64,000 nt of DNA from Anaerolineales bacterium (GTDB taxonomy: Bacteria > Chloroflexota > Anaerolineae > 4572-78 > J111), in the NCBI GenBank assembly GCA_020634855.1, contig JACKAU010000007.1:124001-188000 (forward strand). Direction: 5' to 3'. Of this stretch, positions 16,711-25,288 are shown piece by piece (the stretch's first letter is position 1; every line of letters begins with the position of its first letter). The notes below the pieces were generated by a model. It saw only the letters and a program-made list of their open reading frames with translations. It ran no database searches and had not been told where the DNA came from. The translations under genes and the position numbers were made by a program.

Positions 16711-16740
16711 GGGATGAACCGGCCGGTTCATCCCTTTTTT
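16711..16740 (+). terminator. Intrinsic terminator after glnA
   Basis: GGGATGAACC and its complement form a perfect stem around GGCC (16711-16734), directly followed by six T. This is a textbook Rho-independent terminator that separates glnA from glnE. Confidence 0.92.
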
Positions 16741-16768
16741 GTTGCTTTTCCTAATCCCCAATTTCAAC

Positions 16769-16774
16769 TATAAT
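16769..16774 (+). promoter_or_regulatory. -10 box of a near-leaderless glnE promoter
   Basis: A consensus TATAAT ends 10 bases before the glnE ATG, and no Shine-Dalgarno sequence is present. No good -35 lies at the right distance. If used, the mRNA would have a leader of only a few bases. Confidence 0.45.
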
Positions 16775-16784
16775 AACCGCTAAC

Positions 16785-19700
16785 ATGGCCCCACTTACCT
16801 TTAAGGGCGCTGAAGCCCTACTGCTGACCGAGTCGCCCGGCGACGATGCCATACGAACCTGGCTAGCCCCGGTCGGGTTTACCGACATTTCGGCTGCTGA
16901 ACGCTGCCTGAGCCGCATTGCCAAATCCGAGCCGGCGCGTCAGGCTTTGGCCCCAGTCTTGCCGCACCTGCTCAACGCCCTGGCCGAGACCACCAATCCC
17001 AATCGTGTTCTGGTCAACTTTGAGCGATTTATCAATAACGCCTCTAACCAACTAACGCTTTATCATGATTTTGCTGCCAACCCCCGCGCCATTGAAATTT
17101 TGCTAAAAATTTTTGAAGGCAGTCAATTTCTCACCGAAATACTGCAGCGCAATCCCACCTATTTCGATCGCCTGACCGCCCACCATCAATTGACCCAACC
17201 TAAAATCCTAAACCAATTCCTGGCCGATATTCGGGCCATTCTGTCTCGAACCATCGATACCGCCGATCCGCAAAACATCGCCACCCTAGACTCCCTGCGC
17301 CGGTTCCAACGTTGGGAACTGCTGCGCATCGGCACGTCCGACCTACTAGGCGCGTTTGACCTGCCGACGATCACCTTGCAGTTATCCCATCTGGCCGACA
17401 GCCTGGTTGAAGCCATTATCAGCTTGACGGCCTGGCAGTTAGACCTCAATGCCGCCGAATTTTTCGTCATCGGGATGGGCAAGTTGGGCGGGCAGGAACT
17501 CAACTACAGTTCCGACATCGATCTGCTGTTTCTAGTGGCCGAAAAACCCACCACCTACCGTCAGTTTGGGCAGCGGCTTATCGAAAATCTGACCCGCATG
17601 ACCCCCGAAGGGTTTCTCTACCGGGTTGACATGCGCCTCAGGCCCTGGGGCAGCACCGGCGAGTTGGTCTCATCGGTGGACGGTTATTTGAGCTATCTCC
17701 ACCGACACGCGCGTTTGTGGGAAAGGCAGGCGCTGTTGAAAGCGCGGGTGATTGCCGGCAATAAAAAGCTAGGTGAAGCATTTTTGCGTAAAATCCAGCC
17801 CGAACTGTTCATTACGCCCGCAGAGACCGTACGTGAGGAGATTCGCTTGCTTAAAGCGCGGATTGAAACGCAGCTAAAGCAGCGCGGCCGCCAGTGGGGC
17901 GAAGTCAAATTGGGGGAAGGCTCCATCCGTGATATCGAATTTGTGACCCAGTACAACCAACTGGCCCACGGCCAAGCCATCCCTCAACTGCGCGGTTCAA
18001 ATACGCTCAAAGCCCTGTCCGCTCTGTTTGCCAGAAATCTCTTAACCGCCGACGAATACCGTGTTCTGACCGAGGGCTATACCTTTCTACGCACCGTCGA
18101 ACATCACTTGCAATTGATGCATTATCGCCAAACTCACAGCCTGCCCGATAATCCTGAAGACCTGACTCATCTAGCCCGACGGCTCGGGTTTCGTGGCAGT
18201 GAGGCTGGTCATCGATTTGTGGATCAATATCAGCAGCACACTACCGTCATCCGGCTGGTTTTCCAACAGCAGTTAGGCGATAAGACCCGGACCAAAACCG
18301 GGCCGATACCGGCTGCCCCAACCGAACAGGATCGACCGGCCGAGTTACTGCCGCACCTGGCTCAGATGCCTGCCTCTTACCTCAAGACTTTCAGCCCCCA
18401 AGATATTGATCATCATACGGTGTTGATGGGCGACCTGAGCGATCGCCAGCCGGTGCGGGTGGAAGCCGAACCGCTACCCGATGATTTTTGGCGGATTACG
18501 ATTGTCGGTTTTGATTACCTGGGGGAATTGTCGCTGATCTGCGGCCTGCTGTTTGTTCACGGCTTCAACATCCACGCCGGCAGTGTATTTACCTACGAAC
18601 CGGCTCCCGAACCGGCGCTGGCCGGCTACCAGGCTGGCGGACGACGCCCGCGTTACCGTACCAAAACAGCGCCGCTGTCACCGCGCCGAAAAATCGTCGA
18701 TGTGTTTACGGTTAAAGCCGATAACGGCGCATCGCCAGACGGTTGGCCGGCGTATGAGCAGGATTTGGCTCAGCTTGTCGGCAAACTTCGGACCGGCCAA
18801 GTCGATGAGGTTCAGGGCCAACTGGCCAAACGTATCGCAGCGGCGCTAACCACCACCGTCGCTGACCCGGACGTTCTCTACCCGGTCGATATCGAAATCG
18901 ACAACGATGCGTCCCGCCACCACACGGTCCTTAAAGTTGATGCGCCGGACACCATCGGTTTTCTGTACGAGTTAGCCAACGCGTTGGCCTTACACGGCAT
19001 CAACATCAGCCGGATGTCGGTCGAGACCGCCGGCAATCGGGTCCGCGATACGCTGTATGTAACCGATAGCCTCAATGACAAGATAACCGATCCGGCCAAA
19101 CAGCTTGAGTTGCGAGCAGCCGCCGTGTTGATTAAGCAGTTCACCCATCTTTTGCCTCGCTCGCCCAACCCCGAAGCGGCGCTGCTCAACTTTAGGGAGT
19201 TTGTTGGCAACTTATTCCGCCGGCCCAATTGGCCCGAAGATTTCGCGTCGCTGGAGCAGCCCGAACTGCTGGCCACAATGGCCCGTCTGTTGGGCGTGAG
19301 CGACTTTCTCTGGCAAGATTTTTTGCGTATGCAGCACGCCAACCTTTTCCCCGTGCTGAAAAATTTAGAGGCGTTAAAAGAAAGCAAATCCAAATCTGAT
19401 TTACGGGCCGAATTGGCGGTGCTGATGAGCCAAACACCACCCGGCTTGGATCAACGCCAAGCCCTAAACGCCTTCAAAGATCGCGAGATGTTCCGCATCG
19501 ACATGCGTCAAATTCAGGGTTACATTACCGGCTTCGGCCAATTTTCCGCCGAGTTATCCGATCTGGCCGAAGTGGTGGTTGAAGAGGCGTATCGGGTTGC
19601 AGTTCGCGATTTGCGCGTACATTACGGCCTACCTCGGTTGAACAACCGCCATCCTTGTGCGATGACAATCTGCGCGTTAGGCAAATGCGGCGGGCGCGAG

Positions 19701-20510
19701 TTGGGCTTTGCTTCGGACATCGAGCTGATGCTCATTTATGCCGGCAACGGGCGGACGACCGGCCCGCGCGTCATCACTACGGCTGAATTTTTTGATCGCC
19801 TGGTCAGCGAGATCAACAACGTTATCGACGCCAGGCGGGAAGGGATATTTGAATTGGATTTACGGCTGCGGCCCTACGGCAAAGCGGGCAGTTTAGGGGT
19901 ATCGCTCGACGCCTTTCGGCGCTACTTCGCACCCGGCGGTGATGCCTGGCCGTATGAACGCCAGGCCCTGGTCAAGCTGCGGCCTATCGCCGGGGATGTT
20001 AAGCTCGGTCAGCAGATCATCAAGCTGCGTGACGAGTTTATTTACAACGATGATCCATTTGACATCGCCGCGATGCGAGCCATGCGTGAGCGACAAATTC
20101 GCCATCACGTCACCGCCGGCACCGTCAATGCCAAGCTCAGTCCCGGCGGGTTGGTCGATATCGAATACCTGGTCCAGGGGTTGCAAATCAGCTACGGCCA
20201 TCGCTATCCGAACCTGCGCGTGACCAACACCAGCGAAGCCCTGACCGCTCTGGCGGCGGTTGGGGTTTTGACCCAGCAAGATTATGTTCACCTGAGTGAG
20301 GCCCTGAGTTTTTTACAGAATTTAATTAACGCCCTGCGGATGGTTCGGGGTAATACCAAAGATTTGACGGTTCCCCCGATTGATAGCGAGGAGTTTGTTT
20401 ATCTGGCCCGCCGGATGCGGTATGAGGCTGGTCATCAGGTTCAACTCAACTATGATCTCACGAATCACACCACCCGGGTGCAAGAGATCAACGCTCGCAT
20501 CTTGAACTAA
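16785..20510 (+). CDS. glnE: GlnE-type glutamine synthetase adenylyltransferase/deadenylylase with inserted ACT-like domains
   Basis: GlnE adds or removes AMP on the glutamine synthetase tyrosine. Two nucleotidyltransferase/GlnE halves are visible: GMGKLGGQELNYSSDIDLLF (about residues 230-249) and ALGKCGGRELGFASDIEL (about 962-979), each followed by the LRPxG and IEYLVQ/IEFVTQ helical parts. At 1241 aa it is about 300 longer than typical GlnE. The excess lies between the halves, residues about 565-800, and contains two ACT-like segments (ITIVGFDYLGELSLICG; DAPDTIGFLYELANAL), as in GlnD. These could sense glutamine directly. In the C-terminal half the second metal-binding Asp of SDxD is Glu (SDIE), so that site may be altered. 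No glnB or glnD is nearby. Confidence 0.9.
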   Translation: MAPLTFKGAEALLLTESPGDDAIRTWLAPVGFTDISAAERCLSRIAKSEPARQALAPVLPHLLNALAETTNPNRVLVNFERFINNASNQLTLYHDFAANPRAIEILLKIFEGSQFLTEILQRNPTYFDRLTAHHQLTQPKILNQFLADIRAILSRTIDTADPQNIATLDSLRRFQRWELLRIGTSDLLGAFDLPTITLQLSHLADSLVEAIISLTAWQLDLNAAEFFVIGMGKLGGQELNYSSDIDLLFLVAEKPTTYRQFGQRLIENLTRMTPEGFLYRVDMRLRPWGSTGELVSSVDGYLSYLHRHARLWERQALLKARVIAGNKKLGEAFLRKIQPELFITPAETVREEIRLLKARIETQLKQRGRQWGEVKLGEGSIRDIEFVTQYNQLAHGQAIPQLRGSNTLKALSALFARNLLTADEYRVLTEGYTFLRTVEHHLQLMHYRQTHSLPDNPEDLTHLARRLGFRGSEAGHRFVDQYQQHTTVIRLVFQQQLGDKTRTKTGPIPAAPTEQDRPAELLPHLAQMPASYLKTFSPQDIDHHTVLMGDLSDRQPVRVEAEPLPDDFWRITIVGFDYLGELSLICGLLFVHGFNIHAGSVFTYEPAPEPALAGYQAGGRRPRYRTKTAPLSPRRKIVDVFTVKADNGASPDGWPAYEQDLAQLVGKLRTGQVDEVQGQLAKRIAAALTTTVADPDVLYPVDIEIDNDASRHHTVLKVDAPDTIGFLYELANALALHGINISRMSVETAGNRVRDTLYVTDSLNDKITDPAKQLELRAAAVLIKQFTHLLPRSPNPEAALLNFREFVGNLFRRPNWPEDFASLEQPELLATMARLLGVSDFLWQDFLRMQHANLFPVLKNLEALKESKSKSDLRAELAVLMSQTPPGLDQRQALNAFKDREMFRIDMRQIQGYITGFGQFSAELSDLAEVVVEEAYRVAVRDLRVHYGLPRLNNRHPCAMTICALGKCGGRELGFASDIELMLIYAGNGRTTGPRVITTAEFFDRLVSEINNVIDARREGIFELDLRLRPYGKAGSLGVSLDAFRRYFAPGGDAWPYERQALVKLRPIAGDVKLGQQIIKLRDEFIYNDDPFDIAAMRAMRERQIRHHVTAGTVNAKLSPGGLVDIEYLVQGLQISYGHRYPNLRVTNTSEALTALAAVGVLTQQDYVHLSEALSFLQNLINALRMVRGNTKDLTVPPIDSEEFVYLARRMRYEAGHQVQLNYDLTNHTTRVQEINARILN

Positions 20511-20530
20511 CTCGCTAACCACGACCAAAA

Positions 20531-20560
20531 TTAGCATTACCGCTCTCCTCCGACTATAAT
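20531..20560 (+). promoter_or_regulatory. Probable promoter of the DEAD-box helicase gene
   Basis: TTAGCA (20531-20536) and consensus TATAAT (20555-20560) are 18 bases apart, placing the transcription start about 80 bases before the GTG start. This leaves a leader long enough for regulation, as is usual for cold-inducible helicases. Confidence 0.5.
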
Positions 20561-20647
20561 AGAAGTTTGTATTATTTTCGAACCTCATTACAAGATACAA
20601 CCGGGCTAAGAGTGCGACTTGGCTCACACAGTCAAGGAGCATTTTTA

Positions 20648-21898
20648 GTGAATTTTGACCAATTTTCGTTCGACCGGCGCATTAGCGCCGGTATTCAAGC
20701 CGTCGGTTACACCACCCCCACACCGATTCAGCAGCAGGCAATTCCTGTGGTGCTGGAAGGACGGGACGTCATGGGCCTGGCCCAGACCGGCACCGGCAAG
20801 ACCGCCGCCTTCACCTTGCCCATTCTCCAACGATTAACGAGAGGACCGCTGCGCCAGGTGCGGGCGCTGATCGTCGCGCCCACCCGCGAACTGGCCGAGC
20901 AGATTTATCAGATGAGTGTTGAGTTGGGCCAAAAGACCAAGGTGCGCAGTATCGCCATCTACGGCGGCGTCGGCAAATCGCCCCAGGTGTCCGAACTGCG
21001 CCGAGGCGCCGAGATCGTTATTGCCTGCCCCGGCCGCCTGCTCGACCTAGTCCACGATGGCGACATTGACCTATCGCGGGTGGAGGTGCTGGTGCTGGAT
21101 GAAGCCGACCGCATGTGCGATATGGGCTTTCTACCTGATATCCGGCGCATTCTCAAATTGCTGCCGGCCCGCCGCCAGACCCTTTTCTTCTCAGCCACCA
21201 TGCCCGATGATATTCGGGAGCTGGCCGACACGATTCTCAAAGACCCGGTCGTCGTTCAGATCGGTGACATTGCCCCGGCTCAGACCGTGTCTCATGCCCT
21301 TTATCCAGTCCCCGACAAACTCAAGAAAAATCTACTGCTGGCCATGTTGCAACAGACCGCCACCGGCCGAGTCCTCATCTTTACCCGCACCAAATACCGC
21401 GCCCGAAATCTGGCCCGCGACTTGGAAAAGAAAGGCTATCGCGCCGCCGCCCTCCAGGGTAATATGTCGCAAAACCAGCGGCTGCGGGCCATCAACGGCT
21501 TCCGCGACGGCAAATACGATATTCTAGCCGCCACCGACGTGGCCGCCCGGGGCATCGATGTTTCGGAAATATCGCACGTCATTAACTTCGACGTGCCGGA
21601 TACGGTCGAAGCTTACACTCACCGCATCGGTCGCACCGGTCGCGCCCACCAGTCAGGCGAAGCCTTCACTTTGGCCGGTGAAACGGACGGCCAGATGATC
21701 TGGGACATTGAAGAACTATTGGGGGAACACATCGAACGGCGGCGGCTGCCCGATTTCGATTACGGCGGCTTTGTGCCGGAAAGTCAATTCAAAAAGAAAC
21801 CGGCCAATCCGGCCCCTAAACCGTCATCAAATGGCAAACGCCGTCATTCTCATCGCAGAAATGGCCGGAGCCAGCCTAATCGCTCGCGGCGCGGGTAA
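20648..21898 (+). CDS. DEAD-box ATP-dependent RNA helicase (RhlE-like)
   Basis: Unwinds structured RNA; linked to ribosome assembly, decay and cold growth. All helicase motifs are present: Q motif TPTPIQQQAIP, Walker A AQTGTGKT, PTRELAEQ, GG, TPGR-equivalent CPGRLLD, VLDEADRM, SATMP, and in the second lobe ATDVAARGID and HRIGRTGRA. The C-terminus is a basic tail (NGKRRHSHRRNGRSQ) for RNA binding. I place the start at GTG 20648 because AAGGAG lies 8 bases upstream and the helicase domain begins at once (FDQFSFD); an in-frame ATG at 20567 would add a tail unlike the family. Confidence 0.95.
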   Translation: MNFDQFSFDRRISAGIQAVGYTTPTPIQQQAIPVVLEGRDVMGLAQTGTGKTAAFTLPILQRLTRGPLRQVRALIVAPTRELAEQIYQMSVELGQKTKVRSIAIYGGVGKSPQVSELRRGAEIVIACPGRLLDLVHDGDIDLSRVEVLVLDEADRMCDMGFLPDIRRILKLLPARRQTLFFSATMPDDIRELADTILKDPVVVQIGDIAPAQTVSHALYPVPDKLKKNLLLAMLQQTATGRVLIFTRTKYRARNLARDLEKKGYRAAALQGNMSQNQRLRAINGFRDGKYDILAATDVAARGIDVSEISHVINFDVPDTVEAYTHRIGRTGRAHQSGEAFTLAGETDGQMIWDIEELLGEHIERRRLPDFDYGGFVPESQFKKKPANPAPKPSSNGKRRHSHRRNGRSQPNRSRRG

Positions 21899-21911
21899 TT
21901 GAGAGGGGGCT

Positions 21912-23153
21912 TCACGCCCCCTCCTCCAGAACCGCCTCAGCCGACACCGTTTTCGCTCCCACAGCCCACCGCAAAACTACCAATGCAGCCATCCCTAGGA
22001 CAGCGAACCCACCAACCAGCGGTAGAACCGTGCCGTTATAATTTTGCCCGATCACCAGGCCCATCATGACCGCGATAAACGTCGACAGCGAGCCGATGAC
22101 CGCCGCGCCGATCCCGGCGATATGACCTAGCGGTTCCATTGCCATCGTGTTGAGGTTGCCAAATAACAGTCCGATGCAAAAAAACGACACGATTAGATAG
22201 ATCATCAGTAGCCACAAGGGTGGTTGGCCGCTTAGCAAGAACGCAATGGGAAAGAACAGGAGCGATAGGCCGGCAATGGTCTGCATCGCTCGGCTGCTTA
22301 AGGCGCGCATGCCGAACCGGACTACGAGCCGGGCGTTTAAAAATGAAGCGCTGCCGATAGCCAGGGCCAGCGCCGAAAAGTAGAGCGGAAAGAGTTGGCC
22401 CAACCCATACTGATTTTGAAAGATTTGTTGGGCCGAATTCAGATAGCCCATAAAACCACCAAACACCAACCCGGCGGCGATGGTACAACCGAGCGCCAAC
22501 CGGTTCGTAACAATTTCCCGAATCGCCAGCGCAATGCGATAGAGAGAGAAGGGCCGTCGCCGGTCGGGAGACAAGGTTTCCGGCTGGCGGATGGCGAACC
22601 AGGTGACGGCAATTAGCGCCATTATCAGGAAAACGCCAAAAATAGCCCGCCAGTGAGCCATCAGCAGGATAGTCTGTCCAAATAAGGGTCCCACGGCCGG
22701 CACCAGGATAAATACGGCCATGACAAACGACATCACCCGGGCCATATCCCGACCTTGATACTGATCACGAATCAAAGCCATACTGACAATCCGCGGCCCG
22801 GCTGCACCGACGCCTTGTAGAAGGCGTCCGGCCAGCATCATCGAAAAATTCCTGGAAAAGAGCGCCACCAGAGTACCGACGATAAACAACGCGAACCCGG
22901 CATAAATCGCCGGCTTGCGGCCGGTGCTGTCCGACAGCGGGCCGTAGATCACCTGGCCGACCGACAGCCCCAACAGCAGCAGCGAAATAATCAGTTGGTT
23001 GTCATTGGGCCGCTGGACGCCAAGATCATGCCCAATCGTGGATAAGGCCGGCAGCATCGTGTCAATCGACAAGGCCACCAGCGAAATCATCAAAGCCATC
23101 AACACCACAAATTCGCCAAATCGAAGGGCTGGTTTACTCTGTTCTGTATTCAT
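21912..23153 (-). CDS. MFS multidrug efflux transporter, Bcr/CflA-like
   Basis: Proton-driven 12-helix exporter of the DHA1 type. The loop 2-3 motif GPLSDSTGRKP and the helix 4 motif GRLLQGVGAAGPRIVSMALIRD match the Bcr/CflA subfamily, and motif C (VPAVGPLFGQ) marks an antiporter. Its 413 aa is the usual size. The ATG has GGAGCACC just upstream. It converges with the helicase gene, 13 bases from stop to stop. The substrate cannot be told from sequence. Confidence 0.92.
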   Translation of the reverse strand: MNTEQSKPALRFGEFVVLMALMISLVALSIDTMLPALSTIGHDLGVQRPNDNQLIISLLLLGLSVGQVIYGPLSDSTGRKPAIYAGFALFIVGTLVALFSRNFSMMLAGRLLQGVGAAGPRIVSMALIRDQYQGRDMARVMSFVMAVFILVPAVGPLFGQTILLMAHWRAIFGVFLIMALIAVTWFAIRQPETLSPDRRRPFSLYRIALAIREIVTNRLALGCTIAAGLVFGGFMGYLNSAQQIFQNQYGLGQLFPLYFSALALAIGSASFLNARLVVRFGMRALSSRAMQTIAGLSLLFFPIAFLLSGQPPLWLLMIYLIVSFFCIGLLFGNLNTMAMEPLGHIAGIGAAVIGSLSTFIAVMMGLVIGQNYNGTVLPLVGGFAVLGMAALVVLRWAVGAKTVSAEAVLEEGA

Positions 23154-23203
23154 TTGGTGCTCCGTCTAAACGTAGTAGAGAGTTGGATTAAATAAATGGT
23201 CTT

Positions 23204-24292
23204 CTATTGCTTCTTTTCAGCCGGACAATATTGCTTAAACTCACCGATACAAATCTCGTCCCAAGTGCGGAAGCCGTCAGCAATAACGGTTTCCGCAATA
23301 TTATCTTTGGTCACCGCAATCGGAGTCAGTTTCATAAAAGGAATGTCATTCTGACCGTTGTTGATCGTATCGTTGGCAATGGCCGAGACATCTTCGCCGG
23401 CCAGCATGCGAACCGCCGCGTCAGCCGCTGCATCCGCCTCTAGTTTGATCGGTTTGTAGACGGTCATCGTCTGCCAGCCGGACAGGATATTTTGCAGCCC
23501 TTCAACGGTAGCATCCTGACCACTCAATAAAATCGGCTTATGATCTTGATTTTTGAGCACGGTGACCACCGCACTGGCAATGGGGTCGTTGGCCGCGAAA
23601 ACCGCATCAACATTGCCTTGAGCCGCAGTCCACATCTGCTCAAAGGTAGAATAGGCTTGTTGGTTGTCCCAGTCAAAGATCGACGCCTCATCGACTTTAA
23701 TCCACTCTCCGGCTTCAAATTTAGGCTCCGCCACCGATTTGTAGCCCTCGGCAAAGAGAGAGGCGATGTAATCATCAGAGGAGCCGTTGAGGAGGATGAC
23801 GTGCGGCGTTGGCGCCGGCAGGTTATCGATCAAGGGCTGTAGGGTTTCGCCCATCAACCGCCCCACCGCCACGTTATCAAAACTGACATGGAGATCGGCG
23901 CCGGGGCCTTCAATAGTAATCCGGTCGTAATCGATGACCTTGACGCCGGCCTCATGCGCCTGGGCAATAATGGCGGCGGCGCTGCCGTTATCGAGATTGG
24001 TCAGCAGCAGCACTTTGGCCCCGTTGGTAATGGCTTGTTCCGCTTGAAGTTGCTGGGTTCGCGCATTACCTTCCGCATTGAAGATGGTATATTCAACGCC
24101 GGCCGTGTCAAGGGCTTGCTCGAAAAATCGCCGGTCGTCCGCCTCCCACCGCATCGATGACGCGCTGTCCGGCAGTAGCACCGCGATGCTGCCTTCAACC
24201 ACCGGCTGGTCCTCGCTTTGGCCGGGGCCGAGACAAGCGCTAACCATCAAAAGCAAACTAACCAGCCAAACAGAATGATACTTTCTGAACAT
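23204..24292 (-). CDS. Sugar-binding lipoprotein of an ABC transporter (XylF/RbsB-like)
   Basis: A type 1 periplasmic-binding fold protein with a lipobox (LLMVSAC) and a hydrophobic signal of about 18 residues, so it is anchored on the outer face of the membrane. Motifs such as FEQALDTAGVEY, IDYDRI, HVSFDNVAVGRLMGE, VILLNGS, VFAANDPIASAVV and GQDATVEGLQ resemble xylose-type binding proteins. No ATPase or permease gene is adjacent, so it is an orphan that must share a transporter or act as a sensor. ATG 24290-24292 with GGGG upstream is preferred to a TTG four codons earlier. Confidence 0.9.
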   Translation of the reverse strand: MFRKYHSVWLVSLLLMVSACLGPGQSEDQPVVEGSIAVLLPDSASSMRWEADDRRFFEQALDTAGVEYTIFNAEGNARTQQLQAEQAITNGAKVLLLTNLDNGSAAAIIAQAHEAGVKVIDYDRITIEGPGADLHVSFDNVAVGRLMGETLQPLIDNLPAPTPHVILLNGSSDDYIASLFAEGYKSVAEPKFEAGEWIKVDEASIFDWDNQQAYSTFEQMWTAAQGNVDAVFAANDPIASAVVTVLKNQDHKPILLSGQDATVEGLQNILSGWQTMTVYKPIKLEADAAADAAVRMLAGEDVSAIANDTINNGQNDIPFMKLTPIAVTKDNIAETVIADGFRTWDEICIGEFKQYCPAEKKQ

Positions 24293-24338
24293 AGTTTTCC
24301 CCAATAATAGCCCTGATTAAACCGTGATACCTTTTCCC

Positions 24339-25130
24339 TCAATACGGCGATGCGTCATCCCGCTCTTTGACCGTGCCTTTCATCTTGGTGACCGTCGCTT
24401 CAGCAGCAGCCCGCATCAAGCCTGAGTCCGATGAGACGGTCACCAGTTGAAAGCCCGCTTCAATCATCTTCAATGCAAATTCCACCGAACTGGTGTGAAT
24501 ACCGGCCACCACATGATGCTTTTGGGCAACGGCCAAGATGGTATCCAGCACCGCCAGCAGATCGGGGTCGGTATAATCGACCTGAACCGTGCCGGTCAGC
24601 GACAAGCTGAGGTCGGCCGGGCCGATATAGACGGCATCCAAGCCACGGACACTAACAATCGCCTCTATATTCTCCAGCGCCTCGGCCGTCTCGATCATGG
24701 CCAAAGTGATGATTGTTTTATTAGCTTGGGTCTGGTAATCATCACCGGCGTATACTCTAGCCCGAGTTGGCCCGACGCTGCGATATCCCTCTGGGGCGTA
24801 GCGACAGGCGCCGACAAAGGCTTCGGCCTCGGCGCGACTGTTGATCATAGGGCAGATGATGCCATAGGCTCCGGCATCGAGCAGTTTCATAATAATGCCC
24901 GGCTCGTTCCATGGAACCCGCGCCAGCGGCACTACTTCGGTGGTGGAGATAGCTTGAAGCTGCAGCAAAGCCGTTTCATAGCCAATCAGGCCATGCTGCA
25001 TATCAATGGTCAGGCTGTCCCACCCCCGGTGGGCCATCAGTTCCGCCGACCAGGCGCTGGGAATTTGCAGCCAACCGTTGACAGCCGCCTCCCCCCTGCC
25101 CCACATCGATTTTAATCTGTTTTCACGCAT
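24339..25130 (-). CDS. HpcH/HpaI-family class II aldolase
   Basis: Metal-dependent pyruvate aldolases of this family cleave 2-keto-3-deoxy sugar acids or 4-hydroxy-2-oxo acids. Diagnostic stretches: WLQIPSAWSAELMA, IDMQHGLIGYE, ARVPWNEP, LDAGAYGIICPMI, the metal-binding Glu in MIETAEAL and the Asp in GPADLSLSLTG. The usual length of about 260 aa is kept. It lies just upstream of the sugar-binding lipoprotein on the same strand (35-45 bases), so uptake and breakdown of a sugar acid may be linked. It is divergent from aceK. Confidence 0.92.
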   Translation of the reverse strand: MRENRLKSMWGRGEAAVNGWLQIPSAWSAELMAHRGWDSLTIDMQHGLIGYETALLQLQAISTTEVVPLARVPWNEPGIIMKLLDAGAYGIICPMINSRAEAEAFVGACRYAPEGYRSVGPTRARVYAGDDYQTQANKTIITLAMIETAEALENIEAIVSVRGLDAVYIGPADLSLSLTGTVQVDYTDPDLLAVLDTILAVAQKHHVVAGIHTSSVEFALKMIEAGFQLVTVSSDSGLMRAAAEATVTKMKGTVKERDDASPY

Positions 25131-25163
25131 TTAATCATTCCTTTACATTTGAAAGTATGGTAA

Positions 25164-25204
25164 AATAATTCACAATTGAAAATTTGGAAATATAATTCAC
25201 AATT
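25164..25204. promoter_or_regulatory. Paired 13-bp direct repeats between hpaI-like gene and aceK
   Basis: ATAATTCACAATT occurs at 25165-25177 and again at 25192-25204, 27 bases from start to start, in the AT-rich divergent promoter region. This may be an operator for a regulator of one or both genes. Confidence 0.45.
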
Positions 25205-25288
25205 TCCTACCGGATTTACTTTAGACTAAAATAGAAAAATGAAAAATTTATATTAGCGACATCACCACGTATGGGAGAGAGGAGACCG

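Noticed and set aside
16785..20510. GlnD uridylyltransferase instead of GlnE
   Set aside because: ACT-like parts suggested GlnD, but the two NT/GlnE halves are complete and no HD domain is seen.
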